This document shows, in pieces, positions 8,831 to 16,104 of a stretch of DNA of 64,000 nucleotides. The stretch lies in contig NZ_CP129137.1 of NCBI RefSeq assembly GCF_030406905.1, positions 496,001-560,000 on the forward strand. The letters are read 5' to 3'. The notes beneath the pieces are model-generated. The model saw only the letters and a program-made list of their open reading frames with translations. It was not told where the DNA came from and searched no databases. The translations under genes and the position numbers were made by a program. Within the stretch, counting starts at the first letter, position 1. Each line of letters starts with the position of its first letter. The DNA comes from Streptomyces sp. HUAS CB01 (GTDB lineage: Bacteria; Actinomycetota; Actinomycetes; Streptomycetales; Streptomycetaceae).

Positions 8831-10408
8831 TCAGACCGGGCGGTCGTGTCCCTCCCAGTACGGTTCCCGCAGGCGGCGTTTGTAGAGCTTGCCGTTGGGG
8901 TCGCGGGGCATGGCGTCGACGAAGTCCACGCTCTTGGGCCGTTTGTAGCCCGCGAGACACCGCTCGCAGTGGGCGAGGATCGCGGCGGCGAGTTCGGGGC
9001 CGGGGGCGTGACCCTCGGCAGGCTCGACGACGGCCTTGACCTCCTCGCCCCAGTCGGCGTGCGGAATGCCGAAGGCGGCGGCGTCGGCGACGGCGGGGTG
9101 GGCGAGGAGCGCGGACTCGATCTCGGCGGGGTAGATGTTGACTCCGCCCGAGATGATCATGTCGATCTTGCGGTCGCGCAGGAACAGGTAGCCGTCCTCG
9201 TCGAGGAGGCCGAGGTCGCCGACCGTGAAGAAGTCGCCGATGCGGTTCTTCCGGGTCTTGGCCTCGTCCTTGTGGTAGCTGAAGCCTCCGGTCGACATCT
9301 TCATGTAGACGGTGCCGAGTTCGCCGGGCGGCAGCCGGTTGCCGTCGTCGTCGAAGACGGCGAGTTCGCTGATGGGCCAGGCACGGCCGACCGTGCCGGG
9401 CTTCTTCAGCCAGTCCTCGGCGGTGGCGAAGGCGCCCCCGCCCTCGCTCGCCGCGTAGTACTCCTCGACGCAGTCCCCCCACCAGTCGATCATCGCCCGT
9501 TTCACGTGGTCGGGGCACGGCGCGGCGCCGTGGATGGCGTGCCGCATGGAGCTGACGTCGTACCGGTCGCGGACCTCCTCGGGCAGCGCCAGCAGCCGGT
9601 GGAACTGGGTCGGGACCATGTGGGTGTGGGTGCAGGCGTGGGTGTCGATGAGGCGCAGCATCTCCTCGGGCGTCCATTTGTCCATCAGCACCAGCCGGTG
9701 GCCGATGTGCAGCGACGCTCCCGCGAACTGGAGCACGGCGGTGTGGTACAGCGGCGAGCAGACGAGGTGGACGTTGTCGTCGAACGGTCTGATGCCGAAG
9801 ATGCCCAGGAACCCGCCGAGATGGGTCTCCTCCGGCGGCCTGCCGGGGAGCGGGCGGCGGATGCCCCGGGGGCGGCCGGTGGTGCCGGACGTGTAGTTCA
9901 TGACCCAGCCGAGGGTGCGGTCGGCGGGCGGTGTCGCGGGCTGCCCGTCGAGCAGTTCGGCGTACGGCCGGAAGCCGTCCACGTCGCCGACGGCGTAGCG
10001 CCGGTGGGCGGGCAGCCCCGCCTCGTCGGCGGCGGCGGTCGCTGCGGCGCCGAAGCGTTCGTGCGCGATGAGGACCCTGGCCCCGGAGTCGGCGACGATC
10101 CAGGCGATCTCCGGGCCGACGAGATGGTGGTTGACGGGGACGAGGTAGAAGCCGGCCTGCGAGGCGGCGAGGTACGCGGTGAAGAACTCGACGCCGTTCG
10201 GCAGCACGACGGCGAAGGCGTCGCCGCGTTCCATCCCCGCCGCGCGCAGCCCGTGCACGAGCCGGTTGACGTCGTCGTGCAACCGTCCCGCGGTCCACTC
10301 CTCGCCGCCGGGGGCGATCAGCACGGTGCGTTCCGGGTCGGCACCGGCCTGCGCCCAGAAGCCTCCCGGGGATTCGGTCCGCGGGGCTTCCGCCGGCCGC
10401 TCGCTCAT
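8831..10408 (-). CDS. Acyl-CoA synthetase (AMP-forming)
   Basis: A 525-residue adenylate-forming ligase. Motifs are VMNYTSGTTGRPRGIRRP (P-loop) near residue 180, EEYYAASEGGGAFA, GDFFTVGDLGLLDEDGY, RKIDMIISGGVNIYP and the C-terminal PRDPNGKLYKRRLRE with the catalytic Lys. The ATG at 10408 has a strong AAGGAGTGG site. It overlaps the stop of the upstream nitronate-monooxygenase-like gene by an ATGA, so the two are translationally coupled. Open reading continues upstream through that gene in another frame, but the protein similarity begins at MSERPAEAP. This pair is typical of actinobacterial lipid or steroid-acid catabolic clusters, a family inference. Confidence 0.92.
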   Translation of the reverse strand: MSERPAEAPRTESPGGFWAQAGADPERTVLIAPGGEEWTAGRLHDDVNRLVHGLRAAGMERGDAFAVVLPNGVEFFTAYLAASQAGFYLVPVNHHLVGPEIAWIVADSGARVLIAHERFGAAATAAADEAGLPAHRRYAVGDVDGFRPYAELLDGQPATPPADRTLGWVMNYTSGTTGRPRGIRRPLPGRPPEETHLGGFLGIFGIRPFDDNVHLVCSPLYHTAVLQFAGASLHIGHRLVLMDKWTPEEMLRLIDTHACTHTHMVPTQFHRLLALPEEVRDRYDVSSMRHAIHGAAPCPDHVKRAMIDWWGDCVEEYYAASEGGGAFATAEDWLKKPGTVGRAWPISELAVFDDDGNRLPPGELGTVYMKMSTGGFSYHKDEAKTRKNRIGDFFTVGDLGLLDEDGYLFLRDRKIDMIISGGVNIYPAEIESALLAHPAVADAAAFGIPHADWGEEVKAVVEPAEGHAPGPELAAAILAHCERCLAGYKRPKSVDFVDAMPRDPNGKLYKRRLREPYWEGHDRPV

Positions 10409-11514
10409 GATCCACTCCTTCCGGCGATGCGCTGGATGCGGTCCACGGCGCGTTCGAAACCGCGGGTGAGCTCGTCGAACACCTGCTGGACGCTCCGCTC
10501 CGAGGTCATCCGGCCGACGATCTGGCCGACCGGGGTGCCGAGGAGCGGTTCGGTCCCGTGCTTCTGGATGCGCGAGACGGCTTCGGCGACGAGGAGGCCC
10601 TGGAGTGGCATGGGCAGGGCGCCGGGGCCGTCGGGGTCGTCCCAGGCATCGGTCCACTCGGTGCGCAGCTGGCGGGCGGGTTTGCCGGTGAGCGCACGGG
10701 AGCGGACGGTGTCGCCGGAGCCCGCGGCGAGCAGTTTCGCGGTGAGGGCACGGGAGTGGAGGTCGGCCTCGGTGGTGGTGAGCCAGATCGAGCCGAGCCA
10801 GACGCCCTGGGCTCCCAGGGCCAGTCCGGCGGCGATCTGTTCGCCGCTGCCGATGCCTCCGGCGGCGAGCACCGGCAGCGGGCCGACGGCGTCGACGACC
10901 TCGGGGGTGAGCACCATCGAGGCGATCTCGCCGGTGTGGCCGCCGGCCTCGTAGCCCTGGGCGACGACGATGTCGATGCCGGCTTCGGCGTGGCGGCGGG
11001 CGTGTGCGGAGCTGCCGGCGAGGGCGGCGACGAGCACTCCGCGGTCGTGGGCCCGGTCGACGACGTCGGCGGGCGGGGAACCGAGGGCGTTGGCGAGGAG
11101 CTTGATGGGATAGTCGAAGGCGACGTCGAGCTGGCTGCGGGCGACGTGCTCCATCCAGCCGGTGATCCGCCAGCCGGAGGCCTCGCCCTCGGGAAGCGGG
11201 GGTACGCCGTGCTTGGTGAGGAGTGCCTCGACGAAGCGGCGGTGCCCCTCGGGGATCATGGCTTCGACCTCGGCCTCGGTGACGCCCTCGACCTTTCCGG
11301 CCGGCATCACGACGTCGAGTCCGTACGGTCTGCCGCCGGAGTGCTCCTGCATCCAGTCGAGGTCCCGGGCGAGGTCGTCGGGGGCGGTGTAGCGGACCGC
11401 GCCGAGGACCCCGAAACCACCGGCCCGGCTGATGGCGGCGGCGACCGCGGGGAACGGGGTGAAGCCGAAGATGGCGTGCTCGATTCCCAGTCTCTTGCTC
11501 AGCTCCGTCTCCAT
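10405..11514 (-). CDS. NAD(P)H-dependent flavin oxidoreductase, nitronate monooxygenase family
   Basis: A 369-residue FMN-binding TIM-barrel protein. The FMN phosphate site is visible as AAGGIGSGEQIAAGLALGAQ near residue 215, followed by GVWLGSIWLTTTEA; VVAQGYEAGGHTGEIAS carries the family His. The N-terminus IFGFTPFPAVAAAISRAGGFG is typical. Family members act as nitronate monooxygenases or as FMN-dependent reductases of 2-enoyl-CoA-like compounds; the coupled acyl-CoA synthetase favours the latter, but this is inference. The ATG at 11514 has no clear ribosome site. A palindromic TCTGA-N7-TCAGA lies 43 bases upstream. Confidence 0.87.
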   Translation of the reverse strand: METELSKRLGIEHAIFGFTPFPAVAAAISRAGGFGVLGAVRYTAPDDLARDLDWMQEHSGGRPYGLDVVMPAGKVEGVTEAEVEAMIPEGHRRFVEALLTKHGVPPLPEGEASGWRITGWMEHVARSQLDVAFDYPIKLLANALGSPPADVVDRAHDRGVLVAALAGSSAHARRHAEAGIDIVVAQGYEAGGHTGEIASMVLTPEVVDAVGPLPVLAAGGIGSGEQIAAGLALGAQGVWLGSIWLTTTEADLHSRALTAKLLAAGSGDTVRSRALTGKPARQLRTEWTDAWDDPDGPGALPMPLQGLLVAEAVSRIQKHGTEPLLGTPVGQIVGRMTSERSVQQVFDELTRGFERAVDRIQRIAGRSGS

Positions 11515-11556
11515 GGGCGCAGGATGCCGCAGGGGAACGGCCGAGGGAAGAGATTT

Positions 11557-11573
11557 TCTGATGCAGTGTCAGA
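11557..11573. promoter_or_regulatory. Inverted repeat TCTGA-N7-TCAGA, candidate operator
   Basis: A 5-bp inverted repeat with a 7-base spacer lies 43 bases upstream of the flavin-oxidoreductase gene, in an AT-richer pocket (AGATTTTCTGATGC). TetR-type regulators of acyl-CoA genes bind sites of this shape. The pair of genes it precedes would be the target. Confidence 0.35.
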
Positions 11574-11605
11574 TTCTTGGACGGCCTTGACTCCCCCTCA
11601 CCGCG

Positions 11606-11627
11606 GTAAGAAAGTTTCACGTGTTAC
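11606..11627 (+). promoter_or_regulatory. Promoter-proximal palindromic region before the serine hydrolase
   Basis: A TTGACT at 11587-11592 could be a -35 box. It is followed by an imperfect palindrome running from GTAAGAAAGTTTC to GTGTTAC (11606-11627), about 40 bases before the Tat-like leader ATG at 11665. The GAAAGTTTC core is itself palindromic. It is a plausible operator, with no regulator identified. Confidence 0.3.
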
Positions 11628-11664
11628 AGGATCGCCCGAAGGATTCCTTCAGGGAGGGTGCGGT

Positions 11665-11775
11665 ATGACGGAGGCCTCGGCAGGCAGGGGGATCAGCCGC
11701 CGCCGGTTCGGCGGCGGAGTGCCGGCACTGGGAGGAGCTCCCCCGGAGCTTCACACGGGAGGTACCCCCAGGTGA
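11665..11775 (+). pseudogene. Out-of-frame Tat-like leader peptide of the downstream serine hydrolase
   Basis: A 36-codon reading frame begins with ATG after AGGGAGGGTG and encodes GISRRRFGGGVPALGGAPP, the start of a twin-arginine signal peptide (S-R-R-R-F, then a hydrophobic stretch). It runs into TGA at 11773-11775. The hydrolase frame lies one step away, and its first usable codon is the GTG at 11772, overlapping this stop as GTGA. The expected arrangement is one protein with leader and hydrolase fused. A short palindromic element (11728-11771) sits exactly at the frame break. Either the leader has been disconnected by a recent insertion or indel, or the two are made by coupled re-initiation. 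Confidence 0.55.
11728..11771. repeat. Short palindromic element CTGGGAGGAGCTCCCCC...GGGAGGTACCCCCAG
   Basis: About 44 bases made of GGGAGGAGCTCCCCC, a centre with GGAGCTTCACAC, then GGGAGGTACCCCCAG. I recall very similar palindromic strings scattered through Streptomyces genomes. Here it spans the point where the Tat leader frame is lost and also provides a GGGAGG ribosome site for the GTG at 11772. Confidence 0.4.
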
Positions 11776-13484
11776 TCGGACCGGTCCCGGGAGCCGCCGC
11801 CGCGGCCCCGTCCGCGGGCGGGGGGCGCCGGCGTACGACGCTGCGGCACGGGACGCCCGAGCAGGCCGGGCTCCTCACCGGGCCCCTGGACCGGCTGGTC
11901 GCGGACGCCGAGGCCTTCCTGTCCCCCTCACCCCGGCGTCCCTGGTACGCCGGAGCCGTCCTGCTCGCCGGGCGCGGCGGCACGGTCGCGCTGCACCACC
12001 CGATCGGGAAGGCCGTGCGCTACTCCGCCTACGACGAGAAGACCGACACCGGCGTGGAGTTCCCGCCGGATCGGCAGATCCCCATGACCGAGGACACCGT
12101 GTTCGACCTGGCGTCGGTGTCCAAGCTGTTCACCTCGATCCTCACCGTGCAGCAGATCGAACGCGGCACGCTGGAGCTGGAGGAGAGGGTCGTCACGTAC
12201 CTGCCGGAGTTCGGGGCGGCGGGCAAGCAGGACGTCACCGTACGGCACCTGCTCACCCACACCTCCGGATTCCGGGCGTGGATCCCGCTCTTCAAGGAAC
12301 CCACGCACGAGGGCCGGCTGCGGCTGCTGTGGAACGAGGCACTCGCCGGCCCGCCCGGAACCAGGTACCTGTACTCCGACCTGAATCTGATCACGCTTCA
12401 GCTGATCCTGGAGGAGGTCACCGGGCGGGGCCTGGACACCCTGCTGCGGCAGGAGGTCACGGCCCCGCTCGGCATGGACCGCACCCGCTTCAACCCGCCC
12501 TCCTCCTGGCGGCCGGGGATCGCCGCGACCGAGGACGCCCGGCTGCCGTGGTCGGGCCTGGACCGCGGGCTGGTGTGGGGCGAGGTCCACGACGAGAACG
12601 CCCACGCGTTCGGCGGGGTCGCCGGGCACGCCGGGGTGTTCTCCCGCGCCTGGGACCTGGCGGTGCTCGCCCGCGCCCTGCTCAACGGGGGCGCGTACGG
12701 ACGGGCCCGCATCCTCGCCCCGGAGTCCGTGGAACTGCTGTTCACCGACTTCAACACGGCGTTCCCCGGCGACGAGCACGGGCTCGGGTTCGAGCTGTAC
12801 CAGCACTGGTACATGGGCGCGATGGCCACGCCCCGCACCGCCGGGCACACGGGATTCACCGGTACGAGCCTCGTGATCGACCCGTCGACGGACTCGTTCC
12901 TGGTCCTCCTCGGCAACTCCGTCCACCCGGTGCGTACATGGCGCTCCGGCAGCGCACCGCGCGTGGCCGCCGCGAACAACCTCGCCCGTGCCGTCCCCGT
13001 GCGGCCCGCGCACGGACGCACCGCCTGGTTCTCCGGGATGGCGTCGGCCGCCACCGCGACCCTGGCACTGCCCGAGGTCACCCCGTCCACCGGGCGCGCC
13101 CGGCTGCGCTGCGCCCTCTGGTGGGACACCGAACCCGCCTCCGACAAGGTCTTCCTGGAGGCCTCAGCCGACGGCGGGACCACCTGGCAGGCCCTGCCCT
13201 TCGCCACCGTGCGCCGGGGGGAGCGGGCGGTGCCCCGCCCCGAGGGCTGGGTCAGCGGCTGGTCCGACCGGGTCTGGCACGGCGTCGATGCGGGTCTGTC
13301 CTCGTGGCGGGGCCGACCGCTCCGGCTCCGCTGGCGGTACACGACGGACCAGTTGTACGTCGGGCGGGGGGCGTACGTGGACGGCCTGCGGGTCGACGAC
13401 GGCGGCAGGACGCTGTTCGACGGGACCAGGCCCGGTGACGCGGCCCGGATCGAGGCGTCCGGCTGGAGCCCTTCCGCCGACTGA
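11772..13484 (+). CDS. Serine hydrolase, beta-lactamase/class C family, with C-terminal beta-sandwich
   Basis: A 570-residue serine hydrolase related to class C beta-lactamases and D-Ala-D-Ala peptidases. The S-x-x-K is FDLASVSKLFTS (Ser115, Lys118), the second motif is YLYSDLNLI near residue 200, and the third is GHTGFTGTSLVIDP, an HTG in place of KTG. Residues from about 430 onward (CALWWDTEPASDKVFLEASA to VDGLRVDDGG) look like an immune-inhibitor-A-type beta-sandwich. Relatives are exported. Here the leader lies in another frame, so the product from the GTG at 11772 (site GGGAGG, 9-base spacing) would stay cytoplasmic unless a frameshift joins them. Confidence 0.82.
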   Translation: MIGPVPGAAAAAPSAGGGRRRTTLRHGTPEQAGLLTGPLDRLVADAEAFLSPSPRRPWYAGAVLLAGRGGTVALHHPIGKAVRYSAYDEKTDTGVEFPPDRQIPMTEDTVFDLASVSKLFTSILTVQQIERGTLELEERVVTYLPEFGAAGKQDVTVRHLLTHTSGFRAWIPLFKEPTHEGRLRLLWNEALAGPPGTRYLYSDLNLITLQLILEEVTGRGLDTLLRQEVTAPLGMDRTRFNPPSSWRPGIAATEDARLPWSGLDRGLVWGEVHDENAHAFGGVAGHAGVFSRAWDLAVLARALLNGGAYGRARILAPESVELLFTDFNTAFPGDEHGLGFELYQHWYMGAMATPRTAGHTGFTGTSLVIDPSTDSFLVLLGNSVHPVRTWRSGSAPRVAAANNLARAVPVRPAHGRTAWFSGMASAATATLALPEVTPSTGRARLRCALWWDTEPASDKVFLEASADGGTTWQALPFATVRRGERAVPRPEGWVSGWSDRVWHGVDAGLSSWRGRPLRLRWRYTTDQLYVGRGAYVDGLRVDDGGRTLFDGTRPGDAARIEASGWSPSAD

Positions 13485-13517
13485 GGGGCGGACGGACGGG
13501 GAACGGGCCCTTCCCGC

Positions 13518-13620
13518 CGGCTCGGATGCGGCCGGACGGGCCCTCCGCAGGCTCCGGGGGCGGACAAGCCTGTTCCGCGGGCCCCGGGGGCGGCCGGACG
13601 GGCTCGTTCCCCGGGCCCCC
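13518..13620. repeat. Degenerate ~31-bp intergenic repeat
   Basis: The roughly 300 bases between the serine hydrolase and the quinone reductase hold no supported gene. Three imperfect units of about 31 bases begin GGCTCGGATGCGGCC, GGCTCCGGGGGCGGAC and GGCCCCGGGGGCGGCC, each followed by a GACGGGC/CAAGCC and TTCC-type tail. Confidence 0.4.
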
Positions 13621-13783
13621 AGCGTGGGCGGCCGGGCCGGGTTGAGTGGAGGCACCAGTGCCGAACCGGGAACGCCGGCCACGGCCGGGACGGGCGCCGA
13701 GGCGCCGGTCCCGGACCGGGCCAGGCCGGACCGGGGTTCGGCGGTCGCCTCGGGCCCGGCCGTACGCGCGCCGTGCGAACGGG

Positions 13784-14752
13784 TCAGACGTCCGCGACCG
13801 TGAGCACGATCTTCCCCCGGGTGCGTCCGGTCTCGCCCAGCCGGTGGGCGTCGGCGGCGCGCTCCAGCGGCAGCACGGTCTCGACGACCGGACGCAGCCT
13901 TCCCTCCGCCGCGAGGGACGCGAGGGCCCGCATCCCGGTGGAGTCCGGCTCCACGAGCGTGAATCCGGTGCGGATGCCCCTCGGCACACCCCCGTCGGGG
14001 ACCGGCACCTCGTCGGGCGAGGGCAGGGTGAGGAGCGTGCCGCCGTCCCGCAGTACCCGCAGGGACCGGTGACCGTAGTCCCCGCCGATCGAGTCGAGGA
14101 CGACGTCGACGTCCTGGCTCCCCAGCACGTCCGCGAAGTCCTGCCGGGTGTAGTCGACGAGTTCGTGCGCGCCGAGTCCCTTCAGCAGTGCGTGCTTCTC
14201 CTCCCGGGCGGTGCCGATGACGTAAGCGCCGCGGGCCGCCGCGATCTGGACCGCCAGATGGCCGACGCCGCCCGCCGCCGCGTGGACGAGCACCCGCTGA
14301 CCGGAGACGAGCCCCGCGGTCTCCACGAGGGACTGCCAGGCGGTGAGGCCGGCGAGCGGCAGGGCGGCCGCCTCCACGTGGCTCAGGACCGCGGGCTTCG
14401 GGACGAAGTGCCGGGCCGGGCCGGTGACGTACTCGGCGTAGCCGCCGGCCTGGCGCGGGAACTCCGGCATGCCGAACACCTCGTCGCCCGGGCGGTGGAG
14501 GGTGACGCCCGGTCCGACGGCCTCGACGACGCCGGAGACGTCGTACCCGAGCACCGGCGGCTCGCCGTGCATCCCGAAGCCTCCGGTGGCACGCGTCTTC
14601 CAGTCGATGGGGTTCACCCCGGCCGCGTGCACCCGCACCAGGATCTCGGTGGGGCCGGGGGCGGGCCGGGCGAGGGTCACCTCGCGCAGCACCTCGGGGC
14701 CGCCCCAGGCGGCCGGGCTGATCGCGCGCATCGTGGACTCGGTGTCGAGCAT
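13784..14752 (-). CDS. NADP-dependent quinone oxidoreductase, zinc-less medium-chain family
   Basis: A 322-residue NADPH:quinone-reductase-like medium-chain dehydrogenase. It shows AAGVNPIDWKTRATGG, LGYDVSGVVEAVG, GDEVFGMPEF, the nucleotide motif HAAAGGVGHLAVQIA (A-x-x-G-x-x-G form) and the C-terminal RTRGKIVL. No zinc ligands are present, as expected. The ATG at 14752 follows GGAAAGGA; a second in-frame ATG seven codons on lacks a site. It is divergent from the AraC/GlxA regulator with 95 bases between the starts, so the regulator probably controls it. Confidence 0.9.
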   Translation of the reverse strand: MLDTESTMRAISPAAWGGPEVLREVTLARPAPGPTEILVRVHAAGVNPIDWKTRATGGFGMHGEPPVLGYDVSGVVEAVGPGVTLHRPGDEVFGMPEFPRQAGGYAEYVTGPARHFVPKPAVLSHVEAAALPLAGLTAWQSLVETAGLVSGQRVLVHAAAGGVGHLAVQIAAARGAYVIGTAREEKHALLKGLGAHELVDYTRQDFADVLGSQDVDVVLDSIGGDYGHRSLRVLRDGGTLLTLPSPDEVPVPDGGVPRGIRTGFTLVEPDSTGMRALASLAAEGRLRPVVETVLPLERAADAHRLGETGRTRGKIVLTVADV

Positions 14753-14821
14753 GAGAGGTCCTTTCCGTTCTCGGTACGCCCCCACCATCGGCGTCCACGG
14801 CGCCGCCCAGAACTGGCCGGA

Positions 14822-14852
14822 TGGCCATGATGTGACAGAATCTGGCCATGAG
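14822..14852. promoter_or_regulatory. Direct repeat TGGCCATGA in divergent promoter region
   Basis: TGGCCATGA occurs at 14822-14830 and, as TGGCCATGAG, at 14843-14852, starts 21 bases apart or two helical turns. A related TGGCCGGATGGCC precedes the first copy. AraC-family dimers bind paired direct repeats with this spacing. The second copy includes the start codon of the regulator gene, which would suit autorepression. Confidence 0.4.
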
Positions 14853-15963
14853 CACTTCGGGACGGGGCAGGGGGCGCACGGCGGACCGCGCCGACCGCCA
14901 GCGGAACGCGAGCGGCGAATGGGACGTGCACGAGGGCTGTGTCGTACCCCCCGGGCCGGATCCCCATCGCGTGGTGGTCCTGGCCCTCGACGGGGTGATG
15001 ACCTTCGAACTCGGCATCCCCGCGCGGATCTTCGGCAGCGCCCGGTCCGCGGACGGGACGGCGCTGTACGAAGTGATCGTCTGCACACCGGACGGCGGTC
15101 CCGTCCGTACCGAGGCGGGCTTCACGATCGACGTGGCCCACGGTCCCGAGGCGCTGGAGAGCGCCGGCACCGTGATCGTCGCGCCCACCCACCGGCTCGG
15201 GACCATCGCCGAGGAGGGGGTGCTGCCGGCGCCTCTCGCCTCCGCCCTCGCGCGGATCCGGCCCGGCGCCCGCACGGTGTCGATCTGCACGGGCGCCTTC
15301 GTCCTCGCCGCGGCCGGACTGCTCGACGGCCGTCCCGCCACGACCCACTGGGCCGAGGCCGGGCACTTCCGCCGACTGTTCCCGCGGGTGCGGTTCGACG
15401 AGGACGTCCTGTTCGTCGACGACGGCGACCTGCTCAGCTCGGCCGGCGCTGCGGCGGGCGTCGACGTGTGCCTGCACCTGGTCCGGCGTGACCACGGCAG
15501 CGCGCTCGCCAACCAGGTGGCACGCCGCTGCATCGTGCCGCCGTGGCGTGACGGCGGGCAGGCGCAGTACATCGAGCGGCCCGTTCCGGAGCCCACGACG
15601 GCCACGACGGCCCCCACCCGGGCCTGGGCGCTGGAGCGGCTGGACCGGCCGCTGACGCTGGGCGAACTGGCCGCGCACGCGCGGATGAGCGTACGGACGT
15701 TCACCCGGCGCTTCCGCGACGAGGCGGGCGTCACCCCCGGCCAGTGGCTCACCGCCCAGCGGGTCGAGGTGGCCAAGCAACTGCTGGAGACGAGCGACCT
15801 GTCGATCGACCTGGTGGCCGACCGCGCCGGGTTCGGCAGTGCCAACTCGCTGCGGCAGCACATGCGCGAACTCGTGGGCGTCTCCCCCGCCGTCTACCGG
15901 CGTACCTTCCACACCGAGGCCACCGGCGGCCGGGCCGGGGCGCTGAACACCGCGAAGGCCTGA
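14848..15963 (+). CDS. GlxA-type AraC family transcriptional regulator with DJ-1/PfpI domain
   Basis: A 371-residue regulator. The N-terminal DJ-1/PfpI-like domain (about 30-210) includes VVVLALDGVMTFELGIPARI, the elbow VSICTGAFVLAAAGLLDGR with a Cys, and TTHWAEAGHFRRLFP. The C-terminal AraC DNA-binding domain (about 260-350) has RPLTLGELAAHARMSVRTFT and the second helix-turn-helix IDLVADRAGFGSANSLRQH. The gene is divergent from a quinone reductase, its likely target. No ribosome site precedes the ATG, so translation may be leaderless. The ligand is unknown; family members sense small metabolites or thiol state. Confidence 0.9.
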   Translation: MSTSGRGRGRTADRADRQRNASGEWDVHEGCVVPPGPDPHRVVVLALDGVMTFELGIPARIFGSARSADGTALYEVIVCTPDGGPVRTEAGFTIDVAHGPEALESAGTVIVAPTHRLGTIAEEGVLPAPLASALARIRPGARTVSICTGAFVLAAAGLLDGRPATTHWAEAGHFRRLFPRVRFDEDVLFVDDGDLLSSAGAAAGVDVCLHLVRRDHGSALANQVARRCIVPPWRDGGQAQYIERPVPEPTTATTAPTRAWALERLDRPLTLGELAAHARMSVRTFTRRFRDEAGVTPGQWLTAQRVEVAKQLLETSDLSIDLVADRAGFGSANSLRQHMRELVGVSPAVYRRTFHTEATGGRAGALNTAKA

Positions 15964-16104
15964 ACGGCCCACGCCCACACCACCGCCGACGGTGTCCGAA
16001 CGAACCGCGGGCTCCGGCACCCCCCGGGTTCCGGCCCACCCCGGGTTGCGGGCACCGCGGTGCCCGGCGGCCGGTGCCGGCCGCCCGCCACCGGAGGGGA
16101 ACGG

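Noticed and set aside
8831..11620. A single 929-codon minus-strand protein
   Set aside because: The first 400 codons are arginine-rich shadow of the flavin-oxidoreductase gene in another frame. The acyl-CoA synthetase starts at 10408 with a strong ribosome site.
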